From positions 972,177 to 1,036,176 of the forward strand of contig CAWIES010000004.1 in assembly GCA_963835215.1 (NCBI GenBank): a stretch of 64,000 nucleotides of DNA, read 5' to 3'. Source of the DNA: Roseiarcus sp963835215 (GTDB lineage Bacteria > Pseudomonadota > Alphaproteobacteria > Rhizobiales > Beijerinckiaceae). This document shows, in pieces, positions 9,238 to 18,203 of the stretch. The position numbers were made by a program, and so were the translations under genes. Each line of letters begins with the position of its first letter. Position 1 is the stretch's first letter. The notes under the pieces are model-generated. The model saw nothing but the letters and a program-made list of their open reading frames with translations. It had not been told where the DNA came from and ran no database searches.

Positions 9238-10371
9238 ATGCTCGACTGGTCCGAGACGCAGGCGCCTACCCTACCCTCCACCCTGCCGCCCGCCTTCGAC
9301 GTCAAGCCGGGCGGCGTCGATGCAACCGGGCTCGGCGCCATCGAACGGGGCGCGGCGCGCGTCAGCGTCGATGAAAAGCGCATGCTCAACGGGCGCGCCG
9401 ACGTGAACCAGATCCTGCCGCTCAAATACAAATGGGCGTGGGAGAAGTATCTCGCCGGCTGCAACAATCACTGGATGCCGACCGAAGTCTCGATGCAGGC
9501 CGATATCGCGCTGTGGAAGTCGCGCGACGGCTTGAGCGAGGACGAGCGGCGCATGGTCAAGCGCAATCTCGGCTTCTTCGCCGCCTCCGAGTCGCTGGTC
9601 GCCAACAACATCGTGCTGGCGATCTATCGCCAGCTCGCCAACCCCGAGTGCCGGCAATATCTGCTGCGCCAGGCGTTCGAAGAGGCCGTGCACACGCACA
9701 CGTTCCAGTACATCGTCGAGAGTCTCGGCCTCGACGAGGGTGAGCTGTTCAACATGTATCGCGAGGTTCCCGCCATCACCGACAAGGCGGCGTGGGCGCT
9801 GAAACACACGCAAAGCCTCGAAGACCCCGGCTTCTCGACCGGAACGCCGGTCAACGATCAGGCCTTCTTGCGCGATCTCATCGCCTTCTACGTCGTGTTC
9901 GAAGGCATGTGGTTCTACACCGGCTTTGCCCAGATCTTGTCGCTTGGCCGGCGCAACAAGATGGTCGGCGTCGCCGAGCAATATCAATACGTGCTGCGCG
10001 ACGAGAGCATTCATCTGAATTTCGGGATCGACGTCATCAATCAGATCAAGATCGAAAACCCGCATCTGTGGACCAAGGGGTTTCAGGATGAAGTGCGCGC
10101 CATGCTGGTCGACGGGGCCGAGCTCGAGGCGGCCTATGGCCGCGACACCATGCCGCGCGGCTTTCTCGGGCTGAATGCGGCGCTGTGCGAAACCTACATG
10201 CACTTCATCGCCAACCGCCGCTGCGCCCAGCTCGGTCTCGCGCCGGTCTTCGCGGCGGCCGACAATCCGTTTCCCTGGATGAGCGAGGCGATGGACCTGA
10301 AGAAGGAAAAGAACTTCTTCGAGACCCGCGTCATCGAGTACCAGAACGGCGGCGCGCTCGGCTGGGAGTGA
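9238..10371 (+). CDS. nrdB: ribonucleotide reductase small subunit, class Ic-like (Phe at the radical site)
   Basis: R2 subunit, 377 aa, carrying the dimetal site. The helix that in E. coli has Glu-x-x-His-x-x-x-Tyr here reads EEAVHTHTFQYIVE, so the Tyr122 position is Phe. I recall Chlamydia trachomatis R2 with a nearly identical segment; that protein uses a Mn(IV)/Fe(III) centre instead of a tyrosyl radical. Other close matches are NNHWMPTE, LGFFAASESLV (a Glu ligand where E. coli has Asp), QYQYVLRDESIHLNFGID and the C-terminal KEKNFFETRVIEYQ. The ATG at 9238 has GGAGA seven bases upstream; an ATG at 9211 overlapping the nrdA stop would add nine residues. Co-transcribed with nrdA under the riboswitch. 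Confidence 0.93.
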   Translation: MLDWSETQAPTLPSTLPPAFDVKPGGVDATGLGAIERGAARVSVDEKRMLNGRADVNQILPLKYKWAWEKYLAGCNNHWMPTEVSMQADIALWKSRDGLSEDERRMVKRNLGFFAASESLVANNIVLAIYRQLANPECRQYLLRQAFEEAVHTHTFQYIVESLGLDEGELFNMYREVPAITDKAAWALKHTQSLEDPGFSTGTPVNDQAFLRDLIAFYVVFEGMWFYTGFAQILSLGRRNKMVGVAEQYQYVLRDESIHLNFGIDVINQIKIENPHLWTKGFQDEVRAMLVDGAELEAAYGRDTMPRGFLGLNAALCETYMHFIANRRCAQLGLAPVFAAADNPFPWMSEAMDLKKEKNFFETRVIEYQNGGALGWE

Positions 10372-10385
10372 TGCTGCGGCGGCGA

Positions 10386-10445
10386 GGCGGGCGCGGAGGC
10401 CCGCCCCACTCTCCAACCCAAGTGGGGCGGGCCTCCGCGCCCGCC
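10386..10445. repeat. GC-rich palindromic repeat, copy C
   Basis: The best copy: 25-base arms, perfectly complementary by eye, around a 10-base loop. The left arm starts GGCGGGCGCGGAGGCCCGCC. It lies between the convergent 3' ends of nrdB (10371) and btuD (10450), so it can act as a shared bidirectional transcription end. Confidence 0.8.
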
Positions 10446-10449
10446 GCTT

Positions 10450-11222
10450 CTACGGCGCCGCCGCCCGCCAGGGCAGCAGGAAGGGTTCGCCATCGCGCTC
10501 GCCGCGCAGCGCGACGACGCCGTAGGCCTCCGCCAGCACGGCGTCGGTCAGCGCCGCCGGCGGGCCGTCCGCCACGACCCGGCCCTTGGCGAGCACGATC
10601 AGCCGGTCGCAGAACCGCGCCGCGAGCGTCAGGTCGTGCAACACCGCGACGACCCCCGTGCCCTTGCGCGCCGCCTCGCGCAGCAGCGTCATGGTTCTGA
10701 GCTGGTGCAGCGGGTCGAGCGCCGCCGCCGGCTCGTCGGCGAGCAGCATGTCGGCTTCGACCACCAGCGCGCGGGCGAGCAGCGCCCGCGTCCGCTCGCC
10801 GCCCGACAGCGTGGCGATCGAGCGCTCGCGCAGGTCACCCAGCTCGGCGGCGACAAGCGCCGCTTCGACCGCGGCGCGGTCGGCCTCGGAGGGTGGCGAG
10901 AACGGGCGCCGATGTGGCAGGCGACCGAGCGAAACGACATGGGCGACGCTGAGCGGCCAATGGGAGAAGCCGCTCTGCGCCAGATAGGCGACGCGGCGCG
11001 CCAGCCCGGCGCGGCCGATCTCGCGCGCGGTGCGCCCGTCGTAGCGAACCTCGCCAGAATCGGGAGCTTGCAATCCTGCAAGGACACGCAAAAGCGTTGT
11101 TTTCCCAGCGCCATTGGGGCCGATCAGGCCGGTGAGCTCGCCCGAGACGAGATCGCAATCGACGCCGGCAAGCGCGGGGCGCCCGCCGTACAGCACTGTG
11201 ACGCCACGCGCGGAAATGGGCG

Positions 11223-11226
<4 letters not shown>
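10450..11226 (-). CDS. btuD: cobalamin ABC transporter ATP-binding protein
   Basis: ABC ATPase of 258 aa in the FecE/BtuD group. Visible are Walker A GPNGAGKTT, the signature TLSGGERTRALLARAL, Walker B MLLADEP and the switch His in VAVLHD. The start is GTG at 11226, overlapping the btuC stop (GTGA). The same frame stays open far upstream inside btuC, but that part is shadow. It energises import of the substrate captured by BtuF. The family also serves haem and siderophores; the cobalamin riboswitch at the head of the operon supports B12. Confidence 0.88.
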
Positions 11227-12215
<989 letters not shown>

Positions 12216-12217
12216 CG

Positions 12218-13069
12218 TCAATGCGCCGCCTCGCGCGCACTCGCGGTCGCGGTGACCAGCCGCCGCACCGCCTCGGCGAGCTGCGGCCCCGCGCAGGTCC
12301 ACAGGCGCGAGGGCAGCGCGACGATGGTCATGCGCCGCGCCAGCGCCCGCACCACCGGATGCTCAAGAACGGCGCCGGCGAGCGATGGGCCGCCGGCATC
12401 GTCGCGGTCGAGGATCAGCACGTCGGCGTCCAAGCCCGCCAGAACCTCAAGGGGAACCTGACGATTGGCGCCGGTAGCGAGCGCCGCGCCGACGTTGTCG
12501 AGGCCGGCGTGAGAGAGGATGTCGTCGATCAGCGAGCCCGGCCCGACCGTGAGGCCATTGGGCTCAAGCACCACCGCACGCAGGCGCGGCAGGTGCGGAT
12601 CGACAGCGGCTTCGGCGATTTGTCGATCCATCTCGGCGACCAGCGCCTCGCCGCGCGCGGCTTCGCCGAGCGCCGCCGCGACCAAGCGGATCTGATGGCG
12701 GGCGGCGTCAAGCGAGTCGATCGCGCCGATCCCGCTGACCGGCGCGCCGACCCGCTTGAGCAGCGCGACCGTCGCCGGATCGCTGAACGCGCCGGTGAGC
12801 ACGAGATCGGGCCGATAGGCCAGCGCCTCCTCGGCAAGGCCGCCATTGGCCGGGACGGCCGCAGCGAGCGGAGCCAAATTGCCGTAGCGCGGGTCGTGGG
12901 ACAAAAAGCTCACCGAGGCGAGCGCGCCGGGGTCAGCAAGCCTGAGCGCCAGTTCGTCGGCGCAGAGATTGAGCGAGACGACGCGCTGGGGCTTGGCGAG
13001 CGTGGGAGAGGCGAGGAGAGCGGCGGCGACGAAGAAAACAGCGATCGACAAGGCGCGCGCGCCCCTCAT
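12218..13069 (-). CDS. btuF: periplasmic cobalamin-binding protein
   Basis: 283 aa with a hydrophobic signal segment (residues 7-24), then the helical-backbone metal/B12 receptor fold: RVVSLNLCADELALRL at the N-terminus, AYRPDLVLTGAFSDP and the later GLDADVLIL. It delivers B12 from the outer-membrane receptor to BtuCD. The ATG at 13069 lies within the repeat at 13066-13162, inside its CTCATCC portion, so the repeat supplies the start codon. An upstream in-frame extension would translate the repeat and is rejected. Confidence 0.86.
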   Translation of the reverse strand: MRGARALSIAVFFVAAALLASPTLAKPQRVVSLNLCADELALRLADPGALASVSFLSHDPRYGNLAPLAAAVPANGGLAEEALAYRPDLVLTGAFSDPATVALLKRVGAPVSGIGAIDSLDAARHQIRLVAAALGEAARGEALVAEMDRQIAEAAVDPHLPRLRAVVLEPNGLTVGPGSLIDDILSHAGLDNVGAALATGANRQVPLEVLAGLDADVLILDRDDAGGPSLAGAVLEHPVVRALARRMTIVALPSRLWTCAGPQLAEAVRRLVTATASAREAAH

Positions 13070-13162
13070 CCGACCGCTTCGCGGCCACCTTCTCCCGCGG
13101 GCGGGAGAAGGGCGCGCCCCCTCTCCCGCTTGCGGGAGAGGGCCGGGGTGAGGGCAAGCGAC
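13066..13162. repeat. tandem palindrome repeat between btuB and btuF
   Basis: Two adjacent near-perfect hairpins, CCTTCTCCCGC/GCGGGAGAAGG (13088-13111) and CCCTCTCCCGC/GCGGGAGAGGG (13119-13142), within an outer CCTCA...TGAGG pair. I know this type of sequence as a dispersed intergenic repeat in proteobacteria. Between btuB and btuF it could stabilise the btuB message or reduce transcription into btuFCD. Confidence 0.75.
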
Positions 13163-13175
13163 AAGAACATCGCCC

Positions 13176-15257
13176 TCACCAGCTATAGGAAATCCCAGCA
13201 TAATAGGAGCGTCCGGCGGTCCCGTAATTGTAGACTTCCTCGTAGCGCGTGTCGGTGAGGTTCTCGACCCGGCCGAACATAGAGAAATTGTCGTTGACCT
13301 TGTAGTTGGCGAGCACGTCGAGCTTGGCGTAGGGAGCGAGGATCACATTCTGCGAAACGGCGGTGGCGGTGTTGTAATATTGGTCGAGACACCGACCTTC
13401 GAGCGTCAGTCGCGGCTCGATTTCGAGCTTAGGAACGCCGTCGTAAATCAGCGAGAACGCGCCCTTGTTGCGCGGGATGCGATACAATTGCAATCCGGCG
13501 TCGAGATCGCTCGAGCCCGCCGCGCCGGTATCGCGCGCGTCGGTGTAGGTGTAGCTCGCCCTGGCGCGCAGAATGCCGGGCGAAAGAACCGCATCCGCGG
13601 AAAGCTCGACCCCCTGCATCTGGGCGCGCCCGACATTGTAGTAGCAGCCCAGGAACCCCAGCATCTGTGCGGTCGTGCAGGATGACACGGCGCCATAGGC
13701 GATGAGGTTGCTGAATTTGGTGTCGAAGACCGTCGCCGAGGCGGTCAGCCGGTCGCCGAACAGTTTCTGGTCGACGCCGGCGTCAAAGCCAAGGCTTTGC
13801 TCGGGCGCGAGATCGGTCGTCCCATAGATACTGAAGCGCTGATAGAGCGACGCGTTCCTGTCGCCCGTGCCGGCGCTGGCGCGCAGCTTCGTGCCGGTCT
13901 CGTCGATGTGATAGGCGGCGGTGGCGCGCCACGTTTCGAATGTCCGCCCATTCTCGACCGCGTCGATCCGGCCGCCGAGCGTCACGTCGAGGCGCTGGAA
14001 CAGGTTGATGCGATGCTCGGCGTAGACCGAATTGGTGGTCTGCTGTGCAGAGACCGGCGTGAACGAGCCGTCGTTGGGATTGGGGTCCTCCGTCTCGCTC
14101 GCCGTTTCGGTTTCGCTTCGTGCGCCAAAGATCAGCGACCCGAACGGCCCGATATTCAGATCGCCCTGATATTCCGCGCCGTAGCGGGTCCCAAGATACG
14201 AATTGCGGCAATTGAACAACGCCGGGAACGGATAGGGATCATTGCCGTCGTAGCAGGCCTCCGTCTCCCAGACGTCGTTCTTGGTGATGTTGCCGTAGGC
14301 CGTGATCTGGCTCTTCAGCATGCCGCCGAACGAGTCGATGTTGGCGCGCACGAACGCGTCGCCCATCAGGACGGTCGAATGGTTGAGGGAATTGAAAACG
14401 TCGCCGGGGATCATGGCCCCAGGGTTGTCGAAGCGCAGCGTGTTGCCGAAGCCCGAGAAGCCGAAATCGATCGTCACGTTGTCTGACGCGCGATAGGTGA
14501 AGCGTCCGCTGAGGCCCCCCTTGTCGGTTGGATCGTCGACCGGCAGTTGCGGCAAGGCGAAGGTGCCCAAGCCGCCGTCGATGACGGGCGTACCGACCGT
14601 TATCGGCCTATCGATGCGATAGCCGTATTGCGGAAAGCCGTCGGTGTGCAGCGCGTTCACGCCGAGCGAATAGGTCCATCGGTCGTCGCCGCCCGACATC
14701 GTCGCCCTGGTCGATAGCGTGCCGTAGCTTCCAGCTTCGACCGTCACCGTGCGGTGTGGCGTCTTCCCGCCCTTGTGGGTGATGATGTTGATGACGCCGC
14801 CCATCGCGTCCGAGCCGTAGAGCGCCGATTGCGGCCCACGCAGGACCTCGATGCGATCGATGTTGGCGGCGGAGAGATTGCCGAAGTCGACCGAGCCGTC
14901 GGTCGCGGTGGTGTTGCCGATGCGGATGCCGTCGATCAGCACCAAGGTCTCGCCGGGGTTGGCGGCGCGCAGACGCACTTGCGTGACCGAGCCGGCGCCG
15001 CCCGCGTCGGCGACGTCCAGGCCGGCGACGCCGCGCAGCACGTCGGCGAGGCCTTTGGTTCCGAGCTTCTGCACTTCCTCGGCGGAAATAACGGTCACTG
15101 AGGCGCCGGTCTGGCCGATCGGCTCCTCGACGCGATCGGCGGTGACGACGATTTCCGGCAATTCATCGGCAAGGGCCGGCGCGAGCGCGGCTAAGCCGGC
15201 GATGGCGACAACAAATGATACGGCCCGACATGCGGGCCGCGAAACGGCTTTGAACAC
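13176..15257 (-). CDS. btuB: TonB-dependent cobalamin receptor
   Basis: Outer-membrane gated barrel of about 693 aa. After a signal peptide (ending near ALA-DELPEIVVTAD, where DELPEIVVTAD resembles a TonB box) comes a plug domain with VTVISAEEVQKLG, LADVLRGVAGLDV, IDRIEVLRGPQSALYGSDAMGG and VINIITHK, then the beta-barrel ending in an aromatic residue (YAGISYSW). I favour the GTG at 15257, which has GGGGGGA five bases upstream; a GTG at 15278 is possible. First gene of btuBFCD and directly downstream of a cobalamin riboswitch, which together support B12 rather than a siderophore as substrate. Confidence 0.92.
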   Translation of the reverse strand: MFKAVSRPACRAVSFVVAIAGLAALAPALADELPEIVVTADRVEEPIGQTGASVTVISAEEVQKLGTKGLADVLRGVAGLDVADAGGAGSVTQVRLRAANPGETLVLIDGIRIGNTTATDGSVDFGNLSAANIDRIEVLRGPQSALYGSDAMGGVINIITHKGGKTPHRTVTVEAGSYGTLSTRATMSGGDDRWTYSLGVNALHTDGFPQYGYRIDRPITVGTPVIDGGLGTFALPQLPVDDPTDKGGLSGRFTYRASDNVTIDFGFSGFGNTLRFDNPGAMIPGDVFNSLNHSTVLMGDAFVRANIDSFGGMLKSQITAYGNITKNDVWETEACYDGNDPYPFPALFNCRNSYLGTRYGAEYQGDLNIGPFGSLIFGARSETETASETEDPNPNDGSFTPVSAQQTTNSVYAEHRINLFQRLDVTLGGRIDAVENGRTFETWRATAAYHIDETGTKLRASAGTGDRNASLYQRFSIYGTTDLAPEQSLGFDAGVDQKLFGDRLTASATVFDTKFSNLIAYGAVSSCTTAQMLGFLGCYYNVGRAQMQGVELSADAVLSPGILRARASYTYTDARDTGAAGSSDLDAGLQLYRIPRNKGAFSLIYDGVPKLEIEPRLTLEGRCLDQYYNTATAVSQNVILAPYAKLDVLANYKVNDNFSMFGRVENLTDTRYEEVYNYGTAGRSYYAGISYSW

Positions 15258-15302
15258 GGTTCCCCCCAGCCGTCCCACCGACGGCGGTTCAAGGTTGCAT
15301 CG

Positions 15303-15490
15303 ATCAAAGGCCGGTCTCCTGGCTCACGGCTCTTCGCCCCTCTCCTCCTTCCCAGAACCTTGGCGGTCCCAGTGGATGCGTGGAGAGCGGCTCGCCGCTT
15401 ACAGTTGCGGGGGCAGCCGCGGCATTGGCTCGCCAGACAAGCGAACCGCACCGCGTTCCCGTTTGGCCCAGCTCGCGCCGGGCCGCCAAT
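15303..15490 (-). promoter_or_regulatory. cobalamin riboswitch upstream of btuB
   Basis: On the minus strand: GGGAACGCGGTGCGG, B12 box GCTGCCCCCGCAACTG (15402-15417), TAAGCGGCGAG, CACTGGGA, CTGGGAAGG and CCAGGAGACC near 15310-15320. About 50 bases separate it from the btuB GTG. It should reduce uptake genes when cobalamin is abundant. The 15491-15578 stretch upstream presumably holds the promoter. Confidence 0.95.
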
Positions 15491-15578
15491 GACATGAAAA
15501 GAACTAGGGGCTTTCGGGGGATCGCGCAAGGCGAAGGCGGCGGCCGCCGACGCGCTCGATCCGTCGAACGCGAAAGGC

Positions 15579-16181
15579 TTACTTCTTGCGAATGGCCTCT
15601 TTCTTGTGGATGACTTCTTGGCGAGCGAGCATCGCCACGAATTTCGCGATGCGGGCCGCGCGGGTCTTGGCGGTCTTCGCGTCCGCGATGCGATAGAGGA
15701 CGGCGTAGCGATTGGCGCCCGTCAACGTTGCGAAGAAGGCTTGCGCCACGGGCGATAGGCCAAGCGCCGCCGCGAGATCGTCGGGAACTGCGATCCGGCT
15801 TTGCGGCGCGTAGGCGGCTTCCCATCGGCCATCCGTCTTGGCGCGCGCAACTTCGCGAAGTCCCGCCGCCGACATCCGACCCTCCTCGATCAGCCGAGCG
15901 GCGGTCGCCCTATTATTCTCTGACCATTTGCTTCTCGGTCCTCTGGGCGTGAACCGCGTCAGCCAGCAGATCTCGTCTCCCCTGTCCAATTGCCCGTCGA
16001 TCCAACCGTGAGCGATGGCGGTCGTGATCGCTTCGGCCTTGGCGAGGGTCGTAAGCCGCGCGCCCTTCTTGGCGAACGCGAGCCAGACCCCCGGCGACTC
16101 GCCCCCGTGCGCGCTCAACCAGGCGCGCCAATCCGGTTCGCACGCGAGCGTGAGCACGATGAGGCCCTTATGTTCGTTCAT
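15579..16181 (-). CDS. YdeI/OmpD-associated family protein
   Basis: 200 aa protein of the YdeI-like family (DUF1905/OmdA-type). Features: GVWLAFAKKGARLTTLAKAE, the conserved GWIDGQLDRGDEICWLTRFTPR segment, KWSENNRATAARLIEEGRM, and a basic Lys-rich tail. Family members have been linked to polymyxin and bacteriocin tolerance in enterics, but the biochemical role is unknown. ATG at 16181. It reads toward btuB but is separated from it by the riboswitch, and is probably an independent unit. Confidence 0.8.
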   Translation of the reverse strand: MNEHKGLIVLTLACEPDWRAWLSAHGGESPGVWLAFAKKGARLTTLAKAEAITTAIAHGWIDGQLDRGDEICWLTRFTPRGPRSKWSENNRATAARLIEEGRMSAAGLREVARAKTDGRWEAAYAPQSRIAVPDDLAAALGLSPVAQAFFATLTGANRYAVLYRIADAKTAKTRAARIAKFVAMLARQEVIHKKEAIRKK

Positions 16182-16192
16182 GCGGTCGGGCC

Positions 16193-17395
16193 CTACTTCA
16201 CCCCCAGCATGCAGCCGCCCGCGCCCGGCGGGCGAAACGCCTCGTCGGCGGGAATCTTGGCGACGACGGTGAGATAGTCCCAGGGGTATTTCGACTCGGC
16301 TTCGCTCTTCACCTTCATCAGATAGCGGTCGTAGACCACCCGGCCGTCCTCGCGAATGCGGCCATTGTCGGTGAAAACGTCGTGGATCGGCGCGTCGCGC
16401 ATCGCCTTGGCGACGGTCGCGGCGTCGTCGGTCCCCGCTTTGGCGACCGCTTCGAGGTAGTGGCGCACCGAGGAATAGAGCACCGCCTGGTTGTCGTTGG
16501 GCATCCGTTTGGTGCGCTCGTAAAAGCGTTTGGCGAAGGCGCGCGTCGCGTCGTTGAGGTCCCAGTACCAGGATTGCATGAAGACGAGGTCGTGCGCGAT
16601 CGGCAGGCCGAGCGCGTTGACGTCGCTGAGGTAGGTGATCGGCGTCGCGATATATTGCGTCGGCGTGATGCCGAACTCGTTCGCCTGCTTGAGCGAGGTG
16701 GAGAGATCGGCGCCGGTGTTGGCGAGCACGATCGCCTTGGCGTGCGAGGCCTGCGCGGTCAGCAGATAGGAGCTGAAATCGGCGGTGTTGAGCGGCGCGC
16801 GGACACTGCCGACCGTCGTCCCGCCCGCCTTGGCGATCGCATCGCGCGCATCCGCTTCAAGGGACGCCCCGAAGGCGTAGTCGGCGGTGATGAAGAAGAA
16901 GCTGTCGAGCTTCTGCTGAATCAAGAGGCGCATCAGCGAAACGCCGTTCGACCAATTGTCGGCGTTCCACTGCATCGAGTTGCTCGAACAGGCCTTGCCG
17001 GTGAGGTCGGACGAGGACGCCGAGTCGAAGATGACCAGCCGGTCGTGCGACTTGGCGAGGCCCTGCAGCGCCAGCGCGACGCCGGAATTGGTGATGTCGA
17101 AAATCGTTCGCACGCCGCGCTCTTCGTACCATTCGCGCGCGATCGCCAGGCCGACGTCGACTTTGTTTTGGTGGTCGCCGACCAGCAGCGCGATTTTCTT
17201 GCCCAGCACTGTTCCGCCGAAATCCTCGATCGCCATGCGCGCCATCTCGGCCGAGCCCGGTCCGGCGAGATCGGCGTAAGGCCCCGACTGATCGTTCATG
17301 ATTCCGATGGTGAAAGCGGCGTCGTCGGCGCGCGCCGGCGCGGCAAAGGCGAGCGCCATCGACAGGATCAGCAGATAAAATGGGCGAAAGGCCAT
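16193..17395 (-). CDS. ABC transporter substrate-binding protein (branched-chain amino acid type)
   Basis: Periplasmic binding protein, 400 aa, of the Leu/Ile/Val-binding (peripla_BP_6) type. The N-terminal signal peptide ends at APARADDA, followed by FTIGIMNDQSGPYADLAGPGS and the type-I fold with VGDHQNKVDVGLAIAREWYE. The ligand is not predictable; relatives bind amino acids, amides or aromatic acids. ATG at 17395 is chosen because it begins the signal peptide. No permease or ATPase is adjacent, so it is an orphan here. It ends 12 bases before the YdeI-like gene and may be co-transcribed with it. Confidence 0.85.
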   Translation of the reverse strand: MAFRPFYLLILSMALAFAAPARADDAAFTIGIMNDQSGPYADLAGPGSAEMARMAIEDFGGTVLGKKIALLVGDHQNKVDVGLAIAREWYEERGVRTIFDITNSGVALALQGLAKSHDRLVIFDSASSSDLTGKACSSNSMQWNADNWSNGVSLMRLLIQQKLDSFFFITADYAFGASLEADARDAIAKAGGTTVGSVRAPLNTADFSSYLLTAQASHAKAIVLANTGADLSTSLKQANEFGITPTQYIATPITYLSDVNALGLPIAHDLVFMQSWYWDLNDATRAFAKRFYERTKRMPNDNQAVLYSSVRHYLEAVAKAGTDDAATVAKAMRDAPIHDVFTDNGRIREDGRVVYDRYLMKVKSEAESKYPWDYLTVVAKIPADEAFRPPGAGGCMLGVK

Positions 17396-17487
17396 GCTCG
17401 GCTCCTGACAGCGGAGAGCGCGAAGGCAAGGTTCGCCCAGTTCGTCCGCCTTGGCAATTGGCCGCGTTGGGCCCGGCGCCAGGAGAC

Positions 17488-18138
17488 TCAGGATGCCGGC
17501 GCGCGCCCCGGCTCGCCGCAAATCAACGCGATGGCGTCATGCGCGATTTTTCTCAGCTCGCTCTTCGGCCGCCCTGCCCGCGCGCGGATCGCCAAAGTGT
17601 GCAGCGTCGCGGTGGCGATTCTGGCGAGCGCGGTGGCGTCGGACGAGGCCGGCAGCTCGCCGCGCGCGATCGCCCTGGCGAGGACGAGCGCGAACGTGTC
17701 GTCGAGCGCGTCGATCGCCTCGAGCGCGAGCTTCTGAATGTCTGGGTCGGCGATCGCCTCCGAAGCGACGGTGACGACCGTCAGACAGCCGCGCGGTCCC
17801 TCCGGCCCGGAGAGGTAGAGAGCGACGCTCGCATCGAATATGCCGGCGAGGATCTTGCGAACGTCCCCTTTCGCTTCGAGCAGCGGACGAAACTCCTCGC
17901 CCACGCGCTCGCGGTATCTCCGGTAGGCCTTTTGATAGATGTCCCGCTTGTCGCCGAAGGCGGCATAGAGGCTGGGCCGATTCATGCCGGTGGCGAGGCT
18001 GAGTTCGTCGAGCGACGCGGCGGCGTAGCCCCGCCGCCAGAAAACCTCCATCGCGCGAAGCAGCGCCTCGTCCGGCTCGTACAGACGCGGACGGCCACGG
18101 CGCTTCGCCGCTGGCAGGTTTCCTGATTTTTGTACCAT
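17488..18138 (-). CDS. TetR/AcrR family transcriptional regulator
   Basis: 216 aa. The N-terminal HTH (about residues 20-65) shows ALLRAMEVFWRRGYAAASLD and the recognition region TGMNRPSLYAAFGDKRDIY; the C-terminal ligand domain is of the TetR_C type with GPRGCLTVV. It is divergent from a GST gene. The start codon at 18138 falls inside the left arm of a large inverted repeat (18127-18188), implying autorepression and control of the GST/NTF2 pair. The inducer is unknown, probably an electrophile or xenobiotic given the neighbours. Confidence 0.9.
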   Translation of the reverse strand: MVQKSGNLPAAKRRGRPRLYEPDEALLRAMEVFWRRGYAAASLDELSLATGMNRPSLYAAFGDKRDIYQKAYRRYRERVGEEFRPLLEAKGDVRKILAGIFDASVALYLSGPEGPRGCLTVVTVASEAIADPDIQKLALEAIDALDDTFALVLARAIARGELPASSDATALARIATATLHTLAIRARAGRPKSELRKIAHDAIALICGEPGRAPAS

Positions 18139-18188
18139 GACGCATAAAATCCTTGATCGGCCTTATTTTATGCGTTACGGTACAAAAA
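18127..18188. promoter_or_regulatory. TetR operator, inverted repeat between tetR and gst
   Basis: Two 24-base arms (18127-18150 and 18165-18188), complementary at 22 positions, each starting TTTTTGTACC from the outside and containing ACGCATAAAAT, separated by 14 bases. The left arm covers the first codon of the TetR gene, and the right arm ends 15 bases before the GST ATG. Confidence 0.8.
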
Positions 18189-18203
18189 TCAATGGAGGGG
18201 CCG

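Noticed and set aside
13066..13162. CRISPR-like repeat array
   Set aside because: Only two different adjacent hairpins, with no spacers or regular unit; this is a dispersed intergenic palindrome.
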